A stretch of 64,000 nt of DNA from contig WTPW01000155.1 of the NCBI GenBank assembly GCA_009809945.1, positions 567,317 to 631,316 on the forward strand, written 5' to 3'. This DNA comes from Gigaspora margarita (Eukaryota; Glomeromycota; Glomeromycetes; Diversisporales; Gigasporaceae). Below are positions 9,591 through 21,510 of the stretch, piece after piece (the stretch's first letter is position 1; the number at the start of each line of letters is the position of its first letter). A program made the translations under genes and the position numbers. Under the pieces are notes generated by a model. That model was not told the DNA's origin. It ran no database searches and saw only the letters and a list, made by a program, of their open reading frames with translations.

Positions 9591-10572
9591 CCAATCTGGA
9601 TAAGATTGGCACTACAGCTATATTATTACCATATTTGGAATTAGGGATAAACAATTATATAAACAATATATTAGTAAGGGAATAGAAATTTGTCGCACCC
9701 CCATGATTCGACCAATCAAATTGCCTGATTTTGTAGACAAAAAATTTTTTTTAAAAAAACTAAAAATTCTACTAGTAAAATATAAGAATAAATAAGCGAT
9801 AACTAAATATATAGTGTAAAATTTTATTCTGAACAACTTTTTCTAAGTTACAAAGATAGATTATCTTAGTAAAAAATGACGTTTTATAAGTAAAAACAAA
9901 ATTTTCAAAAGTTAGCACATATAAAATTTTTTTTTTACTAATTTAATCTATTTTTATATGTAAGTATTATATGCAAAATTTTACGCTAAACAACTTTTTC
10001 TAAGTGTAAAAGGTAGATTGTTTTAGTAAAAAAAAAGTTTTATATGTGCTAGCTTTTGAAAATTTGTTTTTTCTTATAAAACGTCCTTTTTTACTAAGAC
10101 AATCTATCTTCCTAACTTAGAAAAGGTTGTTCAGAATAAAAATTTACGTTATATAGTGTGCTATTTTATACATATTTTACACTTTATTAAGTAAAAACTT
10201 TAATTTTTAAAAAAATTTTTTCTTGCCTACAAAATCGAGCAATTTGATTGGTCGAATCAGGGGGTGCGACAAAATTATATTCCCTATTATTAAATCTGTA
10301 TTAGGCCTAATAAAAAGTTTTTTACACTAAATAAATATTATTTTGACTCTAAGTAAAGTTGTAGAGCAGGTTCTTGTGTGTCTACTGCCAAAATTTTATT
10401 AAAATCGGATTTTAGATAAGAAAATATGAGTAAAACGTTTTTAAAATTCTTTAAATCATATAAAAATTTTATATATACAGGCCTGATCCAGATTTTGTAC
10501 TACCTTGTTTATATATTTGTTTTGCCCCAATTCTAAATATAGAAATATTGCTGATCTTATCCAGATTGGCAA
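9591..10572. mobile_element. Foldback MITE with CCAATCTGGATAAGAT ends
   Basis: CCAATCTGGATAAGAT (9591) is mirrored by ATCTTATCCAGATTGG (10554-10569). Inner arms also pair (AATTAGGG near 9645 with CCCCAATT near 10534). The other LTR copy at 13020-13040 shows the empty site (CACTTAATAATCAATCAATG). Flanking TTAATTA and TTAATAA suggest a TSD of about 7 bp. A second MITE (9689-10273) sits inside. Confidence 0.82.
9689..10273. mobile_element. Foldback MITE with TTTGTCGCACCCC ends, nested
   Basis: A 585-bp near-complete palindrome. Ends read TTTGTCGCACCCCCATGATT at the left and the complement (AATCAGGGGGTGCGACAAA) at the right. Inner sequence pairs too (GAACAACTTTTTCTAAGT with ACTTAGAAAAGGTTGTTC). 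No clear TSD beyond AT-rich flanks. Confidence 0.85.
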
Positions 10573-10871
10573 TTAATAATTAATCAATGCCGCTCAATAG
10601 TACATTTCTTGTTCATTTTATACTATTTTACTTCTAATAGGATTTATTATATCTATCATCTATTCTATAATTTTTCTTAATTAAATAGCAGAATCATGGC
10701 ATATCGAATCTTTTCTCAATCTTGTATTTAATGTCCTTCCCAATTTAGATAAATTCATTCAATCAGCAGGCTGTGTGCAAGAACCAGTTTTATAATGGGT
10801 AATTAGTGGATAATCATGGTACCTTCATAGGAACTACAGCAAAATCGATGCACGTGTTTCTAACCAATATC

Positions 10872-11160
10872 CATTTCCACCTTTTACAATTTTTCTCACC
10901 TTAATTTTTTATGTTCTGTGAAAAATAACTCTACAAGTTGATTTTTATTTTCACCCTAGCTAAAACTAAACAAACTAAAAAAAACAAATTTACAAACAAA
11001 AAAAACTAAATTAAAAAAAACTTTTGGTTCAATCCAGACTAAAATAAAAAAAATCTAAACTAAAAAAAAACTATTTAATGTTATGCATTTTTTTTTCTTA
11101 TTATTATTATTTTTTTTTTATTTATCTAATTATTTTTTTTTATTTTTCTTTTATTAGTTC
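10872..11160. other. LTR-1 internal edge and A-rich low-complexity stretch
   Basis: On the minus strand 10885-10874 reads AAAAGGTGGAAA next to the LTR, a candidate polypurine tract. The rest (about 10920-11150) is a run of (C)AAAAACTAAA-like and T-rich sequence with no gene. Confidence 0.45.
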
Positions 11161-12550
11161 CCTTTAAGATTGAATACATGGATTCTTTCTACAATAGCAG
11201 CAAGTATAGGATAGCTCTTTTTATCAGATTCTTTATGTACTGGCTTCGATTTAACTTTTCTAACTCTATCACTCTTTTACTTTTAATACAGAGACATTTT
11301 TAGCTCTCGATTCTTATGGTATAGGCTACTAGGAGTTCCTTTTATCCTATGTCCATTTCTGTATACTCTCATTCAACTCCACTTCACCTCAAAAATCTGT
11401 TACACTTTTTCTTCCAACTTTTACAGACATTTTTGAAACTTACTCCATTATAATTGTAAGGTCCAATAGGCTTGAATTGTCCTTTAGAATTATTCATATA
11501 ATTCCAATACTACTCCTTTCTTTTATCACTGATCCCTTTATATTTTTCAGAATAGTACGTTCTATCAGTGTTATTTGACTTGTCATATCTTTGATAACAA
11601 ATGAATACCTTATTTTCATCTGATATATCTGATTTTATTTTGATAACAATTACCAGTATACAACGTTTCTCTGATTTTGGTATGTTCTTTTTAGCAGATC
11701 TATTTTTCTTCTTATTCCACTGAACTATTCAATGATATTTATCTACTTTTCTAACCACAAATCACACGCATGACTTAGGCCTTCTCCTTCCAGAGGTCTT
11801 TTAATTCAATTGCCCTTCTCATGATTATTTTCATTCCTTTCAACACCATTATCTCTTAGGGATTTTTGGATACTTTCCTTTTCTGGGGCCCACTTTCATA
11901 TGACAGCTTCAAATTCAGCATCAAGATTTCGAAGTAGCAATTTCAAATTGAACTCTTCTTTCTCTAAACCAATCTCAGTACTGTCAACTGGCACTTCTGG
12001 GACATAATACAAGTCAAGACTATCCTCCACTATACCGTTTGACTTTGTGAGAACTTTTGGTACAGCAACTACACAGTTTTTATGGATGGGCTATTTGGAC
12101 ATGCAGAGACAAGTACATGATTTCTTCTTTATATTTCTGGACTATATCTTCTAAGACTTCTAATACAAATTCTAGAGCTTGGGGAATTTGTTCATCATCT
12201 AGCATACAGTTTCCCAAGGCTTCATTAATAATTTCTTGGGCTTTGTGGCTTTTCATCAGTAAGTATGGCAAAAAGGACAGTGCATGTTTCATCTAGTTAA
12301 GTCACTTGCAGGCACTTATTAACATCATGGCCTTTTTCTTTATAATAGATGCACTTTATTCTTTTTCATTTGGTCAATTAGGAGTTTTAAGGGTTCTGTT
12401 GGGCTTGCTGGTTTTGGGTCTCTTTTGTTCGGCATCAACTTATCTTCTGGATAATTAAATATTAGTGGTGAATAATTAAATATTAGTGGTGAGTATATTT
12501 TATACATTTTTTTAACAGAATTTTGTAGTAATGAATACATGCAAATTCAA
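11160..12550 (-). pseudogene. Gag-like remnant of LTR-1
   Basis: Minus-strand reading gives several broken frames. From the 5' side: KLMPNKRDPKPASPTEPLKL (around 12430-12370), a knuckle CIYYKEKGHDVNKC near 12310-12350 (C-x2-C-x4-H-x4-C with the second Cys changed to Tyr), then frames at 12292-12080 (LPYLLMKSHKAQEIINEALG) and about 12050-11900 (EDSLDLYYVPEVPVDSTEIG). No protease or polymerase motif follows. A 21-bp direct duplication near 12450-12500 repeats SPLIFNY. I read it as a gag-type RNA-binding protein; the downstream part is not recognised. Confidence 0.5.
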
Positions 12551-12765
12551 ACAAAATAAACAAAAAAATAGGTGAACACAGTTCATCAGTTCAAAAAAAA
12601 CAAAAACAAACAAACAAACAAATGAGTGTACTATTCTGTCAGTGCCTCTAAAAAACAATATAATACAACAAAAACAAACAGAAAAATAAAAAAATCTCAC
12701 AGAATCTACTTGCTATCAAAATTTTATTTTCTTTAGTATCTGTATTCATAAAATAGGGTTTGTTT

Positions 12766-12791
12766 TTTGAACCTTACAGTCACCACCAAAT
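12766..12791 (-). promoter_or_regulatory. Candidate primer-binding site of LTR-1
   Basis: On the minus strand, just after the LTR end TTTGACA, the sequence is ATT then TGGTGGTGACTGTAAGG. A TGG start within a few bases of the 5' LTR is usual for a tRNA primer site. Which tRNA it would match was not checked. Confidence 0.4.
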
Positions 12792-13094
12792 TGTCAAAGG
12801 CAAAAGTCTGGGCTGGCATCATAGGATGGACAACTGCCAACCGCCAAGCCCAAAAAAACACCACATAATATATTCAATAGTGAGAGGCAGTATGATTTGG
12901 CAAGGCTAAGGCATATCAAGTATAAGGTAAGCATATGAAACAATTTATTTTATTTAACGAGGGTGAAGAATACCAAAATCAGTTTCTAATCTTTATTTAT
13001 AGGACAAGTTAATGACACACTTAATAATCAATCAATGCTGCCTAATAGTACATTTCTCATTCATTTTATACTATTTTACTTCTAATAGGATTCC
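12792..13094 (-). repeat. LTR-1 5' LTR, first half (MULE insertion splits it)
   Basis: It matches the left LTR (8962-10650 after removing MITEs) and ends at TAGGATTC, where the MULE begins. The second half resumes at 27076. It lacks the MITEs present in the left LTR, so it serves as the empty site for them. Confidence 0.82.
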
Positions 13095-13095
13095 A

Positions 13096-13400
13096 TTGTA
13101 GCTGAAAGTTAGTTACTCACCAGCTCATTTTACTGACCCCATATTCCCAACAGAATATTTACCTATAGCACTTTTTGTTGACAGAATCTTTCTCGACTTA
13201 CTGTGTTTTCGACATCCTCTTTCTTTGACAAGACATATTTTCAAAAAAAAACATTTTACAAATATAATGTATTTTCGAAAGAATTTTTTTCAAACAAGAC
13301 ATATTTCTGATATCTCTTTTCTGAAGAATCTTTCCCAATTTTAGAAATTTTCCTGACAAGAAGTTTCCCTGACAAGAAATCTTACCGAATTTTATATATA
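13096..13400. repeat. MULE left terminal inverted repeat
   Basis: The pairing partner is 26815-27075. Short GACAAG/CTTGTC motifs recur, which also occur in the nested foldback at 13508 and at 51983. Confidence 0.8.
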
Positions 13401-13507
13401 ACTTTAGGTATTTTAAGAAATATAAAGTTGCTAAAATTTAGGTTAGAGTAGTATTTTAGTTTAATTAATGTATTAATTGTATTAATTATAATTAATGGAG
13501 TAGCAAT

Positions 13508-13803
13508 TATTTCGCTAACAATTACTTCACTGACATAACATTTTATCGACAAATATTTACTGACAAGTTTATTTTACTGACTGTTTATTTCTCCGAAGCT
13601 CATTTCACTAACAAAGTAATTCTAGTTATTGTTGTTAGAGTCAAGTTTAGGGTTAGAGTAGAATTATGGTTAAAATTAGCGTGCTTTTTAAAAAAAAAAC
13701 TTGTGAAATAAGCTTCAGTAAAACAAGCTGTCGGTAAAATGAACTTCTCAGAGAATATTTGTCGGTAAAATGTTATGTTAGTGAGGTGATTGTTGGCAAA
13801 ATA
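13508..13803. mobile_element. Foldback MITE family G, copy 1
   Basis: Palindromic: CACTGACATAACATTTTA near 13529-13546 pairs with TAAAATGTTATGTTAGTG near 13770. The family recurs at 51983-52330 with the same CCGACAAA / TTTGTCGG motifs. A TAGGGTTAGAGTAGAAT motif is central in both. Related short motifs in the MULE TIR suggest it may be a MULE-type derivative. Confidence 0.75.
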
Positions 13804-14121
13804 ATATGGACCTATATTAATATGACCTATATTTGATGTTTATAAGTTTGGCCATTTTTTACATATATACATATGTACATATCTTTGTAAACTACAATGT
13901 TACTGTTATACTATAGTAATTGCTTGGCATTACAATTTGTATATTTACTAATATATGTCTTATTTTGAGTTGACAAAAGTTAGCATATTGAAAAGATTGT
14001 CAAGCAGGGACACACCAGAATTCTGGTCTAATCCAAGGACATAATCATTAGTTCTAATTGAGTAAACAGATAAGATGATAGTATGTGAATGGGCACATAA
14101 AAATTAGTTAAGTTTTATTAT
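13804..14121. other. AT-rich MULE interior, no gene
   Basis: No ORF or RNA gene seen. Ends at the LINE-B target site. Confidence 0.5.
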
Positions 14122-14150
14122 TATCAAGTTTATTTTTTTTTTTTAAATTT

Positions 14151-14171
14151 CTTCAGGGAATAACCCTGAAG
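14151..14171 (-). other. LINE-B 3' tail hairpin
   Basis: CTTCAGGG and CCCTGAAG pair around a 5-base loop directly before the A-rich tail. It has the same position and shape as the SINE-1 hairpin (5860-5879). LINE-A lacks this tail. Confidence 0.75.
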
Positions 14172-14446
14172 CTGCTATTTGTGGTCTTTTTATTGAGATT
14201 TTAACTTTAGTTACATGTATTATTTTCGGTTAAGATCCAATATCTTTTTCTAATTCTATTTACTTTCCCTCCCAAATTAACTTTCAATTGATTTCTTTCG
14301 TTTCTTAATCGGGCGTGCACCCTGTATCTGGCATCTATGGGTGATAGTGGACCTTCCCCCCATTTTGCCCTAGTATACAGGCACCAGATCTCATAGACTG
14401 CTTGAATGTGTAACCATCATATGGTGTGAATTTTCTTTTTATCTGC

Positions 14447-17400
14447 TCATTTCTCTACTTGAAATATGTCTTCTTTGGAGGTAGGAGTGGTCGTGGTCTG
14501 GTTCCTTTCTATTAATTTATATACTTCTTTCCAAACTTCCTTACTTATCTCGCATTCGAACATGAAGTGGTTGACTATCTGTAGTTCATTTCTGCACCCT
14601 GGGCATTCACCATCTTCATCTCGGCTTACGTATTTTAATCTATATCCTAGCGGTAAGGCTTTGTGATATAGGTGCCAAAAGATATCCACTCTTTTATTGG
14701 GTACCATCTGTGTCATAATCCAGCTTGATGGATCCTCTTCCTGTATAGTCTTCTGTTCCACCATTTCTCTAAGTGTCAAGTTTAGTAGGATTGACATTCT
14801 CTTGACTGTTAATTGATTGCCCTTGAATTCCTTTACTATCAGAGACTCTTCAGGCCAAGGCCATGTTGTGGATGCATTTATCTTTCCCTTTATTCTTCTC
14901 CACGCCTTTATATGTAGTCTCCATTCTGCTGGCTAGAGTTTTATACTTATATTCCATTCCTGGAGCACTTGTAGAATCGTCAGGTCTCATTTTTCTCTTA
15001 CTCTCTGTGAATTCTTGCCCTTTCTAATTTTATCCATAGAGATGTGCCCGTGCACAATCTTTTCTATATCATCAAAAGTCTCGCGTCCATTAAATTTTTC
15101 ATTATTGGCACTCGAAGGCCACCCTCCTTAAAGTTTTTTTGGAATGTGGCATATTTAGGAACCATCTGTGATTTGGTTTTTATCCATTCTGAGATAACCC
15201 TATTGATTTCTGTGATGTGTTTACGACTAGGGTTTAAGATATAGGCTGCATACCAGACCTTTGAAAGTATTAATGCATTCGCAATTAAAATCTTTCCCTT
15301 GTATGAGAGATTCCTTAACTTGAGCTTTTCTATTTTTTTTTCATGCTGGCTATGACTTGTGACCAGAGGTCTTTCTTCGCCAGTCCATCTCTATTTATCT
15401 CATACCCCAGAATTTTAAATGTCTCTTGTTCAGGTACCTTCTTAAATTGGTCTTCATTTTCTAATACTACCCTTTCTGCCGTAGGCGTTAGGGGGATTAA
15501 TTTAGGTTTGTTTTTATTTATTTTGGCATTTGAAGCCTTTTCATATGTATCGAACCAATCACTAATAGTGTTCCAATCGGAGGTGGATCCCACTCCTACT
15601 GTAGATCGTCTGCGTATGCTGAGAGTTTTAAAGATTGAGTGCCCAAAGGTATGCCTCTTAAATTTGCTTCCAACTGTCTTAATAAGGGTTCAAAAGTTAG
15701 TACAAATAACAAGGGGGAGAGAGAATCTACCTGTCTAACTCCTCTCTCTACTCTAAAGGGCAAAGAAAGTTCGTTTCCCATGATTATGTGCGCCTCTTGC
15801 TTATTAAAGAGGTTTATTAAAACCATAATAATTTTTGGATCAAATTTCATCCTTTTTAATACTGTTCCCATGAAATCATGGTTCACTCGATCAAATGATT
15901 TGGCCTGGTCTACCAATAGTCGCCATTGAGTGTCAGTTTGATCTCTTTTGGATCGAATTGTAGTGATTATGTCCAGTGCCGCGTTAGTTATTGACCTTTC
16001 TGTGACAAATCCCTGTTGATGAGCTGGGATTATTTCTTTGCAGATCGAATTCAGGCTATCTGCTAGAATCTTCATGAATATCTTTGCATTACTGTTTACC
16101 ATTGATATGGGGCGCCAATTCTGCACCTCTTCTAAGTTTTCAGATTTTTTCAGAATTAAGGTCACCAAACTCCTATGCCATGTAACTGGCATTATTCCTT
16201 CTTGTAATACTCGGTTGAAGACCTTTTCCAGGACTCCCACGATTGTTTCCAGTAGAACTCATAGGTAAGCCCATCACAGCCCAGAGATTTATTGGTAGGC
16301 AGTTTCTTAATTGTTTGTACAATTTCTTCCTTCGAGATTCTTCTTGCGATTGCTTCGTTCATTTCATCTGTGACTTCTGGCGTGTTCGATAATATTTTTT
16401 CTACTGCTAATCTGTCTATCTCTTCGGTATTGTATAGGCCTTCATAGTATTTCCTTACCCACTGTAACGTGTTGAGTCCTTCTTCTTTCTCTCCTTCAGG
16501 TGTTTTGATTTTATCCAGGCTTCTATTACTTTGTCTCTCTTTGAGTTTCGCGAAAAAATACCTTGTGAATTTCTCCCCTTTCTCTGCCCATCGAGCTTTT
16601 GAGCGACTAGACCACTTCTCTGCCAGCTTTGCACTCTCATTTTTCGCTCTAACATCCAATGCTCTAATCTGTGCATCTATTCCAGCATTGGAGCGTCCCT
16701 TTGCCCATAAAGTTTTGAGATTTACCAGTTTTTTGTTTATTCTAGCTAGCTCGGTTTCTATTCTTTTTGGCTTTCTATATGCTCTTATTATGGATTGCAC
16801 ATTTACCTTGCACATATCCCAATCTTCTGCAGCATTTTCGCATTCTAGCTCCATTATTATTTTACGGGCAATTTCTTTCTTTTTGAAACAGTTTTTATCG
16901 AATACCCATCTGGCTTTTGGTTCCTGGGAGCGTTCATAGTTCAGAGTACATTGTACCAGTAGATGATCAGAATTTCCATAGTGGGTTAAAACCTCTTTTA
17001 TAAATTGACCGTATTCCTCCCCGACAATAATGTAATCAATGCAGGTTCCCATTGTTCTATTATTGCTGGTGTTTTGAAAGAAGGTGAGGAAGGGTTTCTC
17101 CTTTGTGAATTCAATTGCATTATGTAGCCTTATTACTTTACTGCGTAGCATATTTCGAGAAGGGTCTCTTTGTGAAGCTGCCTCACTGACTCTATTGACT
17201 TCTGGGTCTAGATTAGTATTCATATCTCCAGCGATTATATTAATTCCTTCTTCTTTTATATTCAGGGTCCAACTGCTAAAAAAGTCAATTTTGCCTTCAA
17301 TGCTAGGTGGAGCGTATACGTTTTCTATATTATATTGTCTGCCTTGGTAAAAGCACTTTAGTGCAATTACCCTATCATCCATTTTTGTTTCAATCTCTTC

Positions 17401-17634
17401 GAACTTTATTTCCTTTTTTCTGGCTAAAATTGCTGTTCTTTTCATCCATACTGAGTCAAATGACCATTGATTTTTTAAAAAATGGCTTGTCGCATTATTG
17501 TAAAGGTTTGTTTCCTGTAACATTATTAAGTTTAGATTATATGATTTTATTAAAGTTAACACTGTTGTCTGCTTGCCACTATCATTGAGTCCTTTTACGT
17601 TTAAGGTGGCTATCTTAAATTCTTGTCCCATGAA
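14447..17634 (-). pseudogene. LINE-B ORF2: endonuclease, reverse transcriptase, C-terminal knuckle
   Basis: The frame from 17664 (490 codons to 16192) holds a complete AP endonuclease: Asn22 in LNVKGLN, Glu51 in LQETN, Tyr117 in VYAPP, GDMN at 146-149, Asp210 in CIDYII and SDH at 232-234, all catalytic residues kept. The linker follows (RSKARWAEKGEK, shared with LINE-A). A frameshift near 16240 moves to the RT frame (NWRPISMVNSNAKIFMKIL, LLVDQAKSFDRV, VRQVDSLSPLL with Gly-Asp altered to Val-Asp, SAYADD). A one-base deletion near 15604, right after YADD, moves to 15593-15330 (FKILGYEINRDG). The C-terminal knuckle CPGCRNELQIVNHFMFEC is at about 14550-14610. The start is taken at Met9 or Met12 of the open frame, near ORF1's end. 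Product: nicks DNA and primes reverse transcription. Confidence 0.88.
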
Positions 17635-17663
17635 TGTCATACGTAAAAGGTTAAAATTCCACA

Positions 17664-19330
17664 TTAAAGGCGTTTGGTAGCACCATACCCCTTCTGGTTA
17701 CTGTACGGTGCTCCTCGTGCATAACTTCTATGTGGTGTTTTCTCTTGCTTTTTTGTTGATTGCTTCCGGTAATTGACTGTAGTGAATCCTTCCATATCTG
17801 TATCTGTCTCCAATGTGTTAGATGCTAAAGTGCTAGCTTCACTATCAATTGGTTCCTGGCTGACCTGGGAGTGTAGTACTAATGGTGGGTCATTGCCTTT
17901 TTCAACGAACGCCGCTGCAGGTTCAATGCTCTCCTGCTTCTGTGTTGCCATTACTTCCTCTACCTTAGGTGAGATAGCAGTTGCATTACTTTCCAGATTT
18001 GTCATATCATTTGACCATTCTGTTATTACTTGTTCCTGTGCCTCCCCCATTTTTTGGTCTTCTCCGATCTGCTCCTCTTCCGGTTCTGCCTGATGGGGAT
18101 CTTGATTATCATTACCTCTGTCGGTCTGAACTTGTATAGCTTCGAATCTTCTGACGAACATGCCAGTTTCCATTCTCTTAAACGATTTCGTTGCTCCACT
18201 GCAGCTATGAATTGTGAGCATTCTTTTTTAATGTGACCAGTTTTTTCGCAGAAATAGCAGACCTTTGCTGCTGTCCTCCATTCGGTGGTTACTTTATTGT
18301 CCATGATATATGTAAACCATAGTATATTATTTTCTAACTCTGGGTCATTAGTGGTCTCAAATACAATAATCCACTGGTCTGTCGCATAAGGAGTTCCATC
18401 GATCAGGAGAGGCCTTATAGATGCAATTTTTCCAACATCCTCAAATGCTCATTGTAATGCATCTGAAATATCCAATTTGTTACCTAGTGGAACATTTCTG
18501 CATTTTATCGGCAGAAATGTTTTTCTACCATCAGTTGGCACGTATCCATAATATGTTTTGTTCTCTATATTTATACCATGTGTTGCATAGTATCTTCTCG
18601 TTTCAGCATTCATGAAGGTTAATTCTAGATGTGAGCGCTTGCCTTTTGTAAAATGTTGTTTCACCACAGAAACATCGTATTTCACGTGTTCAAACATGGA
18701 AGTCATTATTTTGTTAAACGAGAGTTGAAGGCCTTGGATATCAATAATCAAGGCATTGTTATTATTCGATCTGATACTTCTGCCCAGAGTAAAGGAGGAG
18801 TATGTCGATTGCCCACTTTTTAATTTCAGAAATAGTGAGGACCATTTCATAGCCAGATTTAATGCTGGTCCCCATTAGTTGTGGCCCTTTCTGTCAGTGT
18901 AGGGCCTTCGTCTGAAGGAGTATCTTGTGTTTTATCTATATTTTCTTCAACTACTATAGCTTGTAGTTGGGTAGATAACACGTCTTCTTTATTTACTTCT
19001 ATTATTTCGTTTGTTGTTGTCTTTTCGCTTGTAAACAACATGTTGTTTTGAGTCGTGTATGTGTTGGTCACATCCTTTAGAGCTTCCATTTCTTGGGCAC
19101 CTTATTATCCTAGCTTAGTTCCTTTAAAGTTGTCATTTGTGGGATTGTAGCTTCGATAACTACATTCTTGGCAGGAGTTTCCTCGACCCTAGTAGCACCT
19201 TGGGGTTTCGTGTTTTCTTTGTTGTTATTAGTTTTGAGTTTTTTCTTTTTATTCATCATTTTTGCTTGACTTGCTTCTTCTATTTCCTCGTCACTCCTTG
19301 TTTTCCTTTTCCTTTCTAGGGCTGGCGCTC
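17664..19330 (-). pseudogene. LINE-B ORF1 with intact CCHC knuckle, frames broken
   Basis: In order from the 5' side: a basic N-terminus (about 19330-19200, RKRKTRSDEE and KKKKLK), an acidic segment (19089-18859), the conserved block shared with LINE-A (18850-18449, KYDVSVVKQHF, YYGYVPTDGRKTFLPIKCRN), a knuckle region (18304-18230, CYFCEKTGHIKKEC, all zinc ligands present) and an acidic, Ser/Glu-rich C-terminal part (18221-17664). These lie in different frames, so several indels separate them. It should be the RNA-binding partner of ORF2; the two are 30 bp apart. Confidence 0.78.
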
Positions 19331-19458
19331 TTAAGTCTTCAGTTTCTTCGGCCCCTTGTCTTCTTCTGAGTCATCGAAAAGTAGTTGCAATAAAATCCCT
19401 TTCCTATCTTATGTGGTCGGGAAAAAGTTACCATCGATCCTTCCTATCAAGTTTATTT

Positions 19459-19776
19459 GAAATCTCAATTAATTACTTATTTTGGGCATTCATGAGATTG
19501 CTAACTATTGTTTTATTGCTAGAAGCACAATAACCAGAACAAGTTAGCACTAACTATTTACAGAGACCCTATACCCTTCTGCCTATTTAGAATCTTGCTA
19601 TATGACAATATAAACTTTCATATCAAAGCTGCTCTGCTTCTTGTAGTACAGGGGATCACCAGCTCATACTCGCATTATGAATTCAGCTAATAATAGTGAT
19701 ACCTGATGCAATTACAGTTGCTATTCTTGAAAGTATATCTCGTCTCAGTTTATACATTGATGTACACTGCATATTA
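19459..19776. other. AT-rich MULE interior, no gene
   Basis: Nothing recognisable between LINE-B and the Harbinger-like MITE. Confidence 0.5.
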
Positions 19777-20151
19777 GGCTACGCAAATTTAATTTTTCAT
19801 TTTGCATAGCCCACTGACCCAATTTTCTCAAAAAATTTCTTTTTTTAAATTTCTATTGCGTTAATTATTCCATTTTTTTTATTTAATTTTTTCTCTAGTA
19901 TCACCTGATGATGTCCTTAATTTTTTGGAATTACCTGATAGGTCCAGTAAAAAAATAAAAATTTCTGATTTCATGTTATATAAACCAAAAAATTAACTTT
20001 GCGTGATCTTAGATGTGAACATGAATTAATTTTTAGAATATGCAAAGTTAAAATTTTTTTTATTAAAAAAAATATATAAAAAAATCTGACCCCACAACTG
20101 GAATTTTGAAACACTAGTTTATGCAAAATGGAAAATTAAATTTGCGTGGCC
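19777..20151. mobile_element. PIF/Harbinger-like MITE, 375 bp
   Basis: Ends GGCTACGCAAATTTAATTTT and the complement (AAAATTAAATTTGCGTGGCC) give TIRs of about 35 bp. A TTA duplication lies at 19774-19776 and 20152-20154. GG-starting TIRs with TTA/TAA target sites are the PIF/Harbinger pattern. Confidence 0.82.
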
Positions 20152-20154
20152 TTA

Positions 20155-20749
20155 TCAATATAAAATTAGTTAGATGCTTCCAATTGACAATGTGTCATAT
20201 GTGTGCAATACTTTTTGTATTGTAAATTCTGGATTAATAGATCAGAACTTGGTTGGAACTTGTTAGGTCAACTGTGAAGCTAGTTATATTAACAAAAGTA
20301 GAAGTTGTACTAAGGAGCTTGTTAAAAAATAACAATACAACAATACAACTATTATTGCGAGATTAGACAACTTTATGGGGATTATTTGCTATTTAGCTTT
20401 TTATAGGCTGTGTTATAATAAATTCCAAAATATCTTATTAAATATAAGTAATTTCTAGTTAATTTGGTAATTGATACAAATAATCAGTATAGTAAAATAG
20501 AAGAGTATTATCTGGTTCTAAGTATGCTAGAATGAGAAAGAATGATTTAATTAGTATAAAAAATTTTAATAATATTTTTCTTTGGAGGAGAGTTATCTTT
20601 CTTTTTTCATCAATTGCCTTGTAGTGAAAACTGGCTTTATTTTTCTTTCCCATTCTTGCTCATTGTGCAATAACTTAACAATTTAAAGTGGTTACTAAAG
20701 CAGTGCAAAACTTTATTTTAGTAATGTTTGGGCTCTATAGCTATGCTAA
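20155..20749. other. AT-rich MULE interior, no gene
   Basis: No coding motif. A 64-codon minus frame (20459-20653) has no recognisable features. Confidence 0.45.
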
Positions 20750-21510
20750 TTTGTAAAATTATCATATTATTTATCTTGCAATAAACTATAGAAATTCAGT
20801 TAGTCTTAATTGTAAAATTATGTATCAGTAAGATAGCTGTCGATAAAATAATACAAATCTAAGAAGCAGGCTAATATATCATATATAACAATAATTAATT
20901 ATTTTTAGAAGCTGCTTCAAATTTGTGAAAGACTAACTAAATTTCTATAGTTTATTGCAAAATAAATAATATGCTAATTTTTACAAATATAAATTTATTA
21001 ATTTCTTTTATTTTCTTAGTTGTAATTTATGTGTCAGTAAGATAATTGTCAATTAAATGATACAAATCTAATAAGCAGACCAAATATGACAATGATTAAC
21101 TATCTTAGAAATTACCTCAAAGAAGATAAAAGAAATTAATAATTCATATTCATAATAATTATTATATATTTATTTTGCAATAAACAATAGAAATTTAGTT
21201 GGTAAGATAATTGGTAATAAAATAATACAAATCTAAAAAGCAGGTTAAGATGTCATATAAAACAATAAATACTTATTTTTAGAAGCTGCTTCAAATTTGT
21301 GAAAGACTAACTAAATTTTTATAGTTTTAGCAAAATAAATTATATGTAATTTTTACGAATATGAATTTATTAATTTTTTTATCTTCTTAGTTGTAAGATT
21401 ATGTGTCGATAAGATAATTGTTGATGAAATGATACAAATCTAAGAAGCAGGCTCAGATATTATATATGACAATGAATAATTATTCTTAAAGTTGTTTTGA
21501 ATTTGTAAAA
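20750..21510. repeat. Four degenerate tandem ~165-220-bp units upstream of the MULE transposase
   Basis: GATACAAATCTAA recurs near 20850, 21060, 21225 and 21430. Around it lie GTNNGTAAGATAATTG, AAGCAGGCTAA and AGAAGCTGCTTCAAATTTGTG. The last is itself an imperfect inverted repeat. Subterminal arrays like this occur in some MULEs and may bind transposase; that role is inference. Confidence 0.78.

Larger units (their letters stand above)
8962..10871 (-). repeat. LTR-1 3' LTR (left copy) with nested MITEs
   Basis: It aligns with 12792-13094 and then with 27076-27305 in the same order. Shared landmarks are GGCAAGGCTAAGG, CAGTTTCTAATCTTTATTTA, CAATAGTACATTTCT and CAGCAGGCTGTG. It is interrupted by a hAT-like MITE (9002-9387) and a composite foldback element (about 9591-10572). 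Confidence 0.78.
14136..19444 (-). mobile_element. LINE-B, jockey/I-like non-LTR retrotransposon, full length
   Basis: A perfect 14-bp TSD TATCAAGTTTATTT lies at 14122-14135 and 19445-19458. The 3' end is at the left (T run to 14144), the 5' end at 19444. It encodes ORF1 (about 19330-17664) and ORF2 (17634-14447) and ends with a hairpin-plus-A tail shared with SINE-1. Higher GC than its host MULE and few lesions suggest a recent insertion. Single-base frameshifts in ORF2 and breaks in ORF1 inactivate it. Confidence 0.93.

Noticed and set aside
15343..18093. Plus-strand frames of 76-156 codons opposite LINE-B
   Set aside because: Antisense shadows of ORF1/ORF2; the minus strand carries the family motifs.
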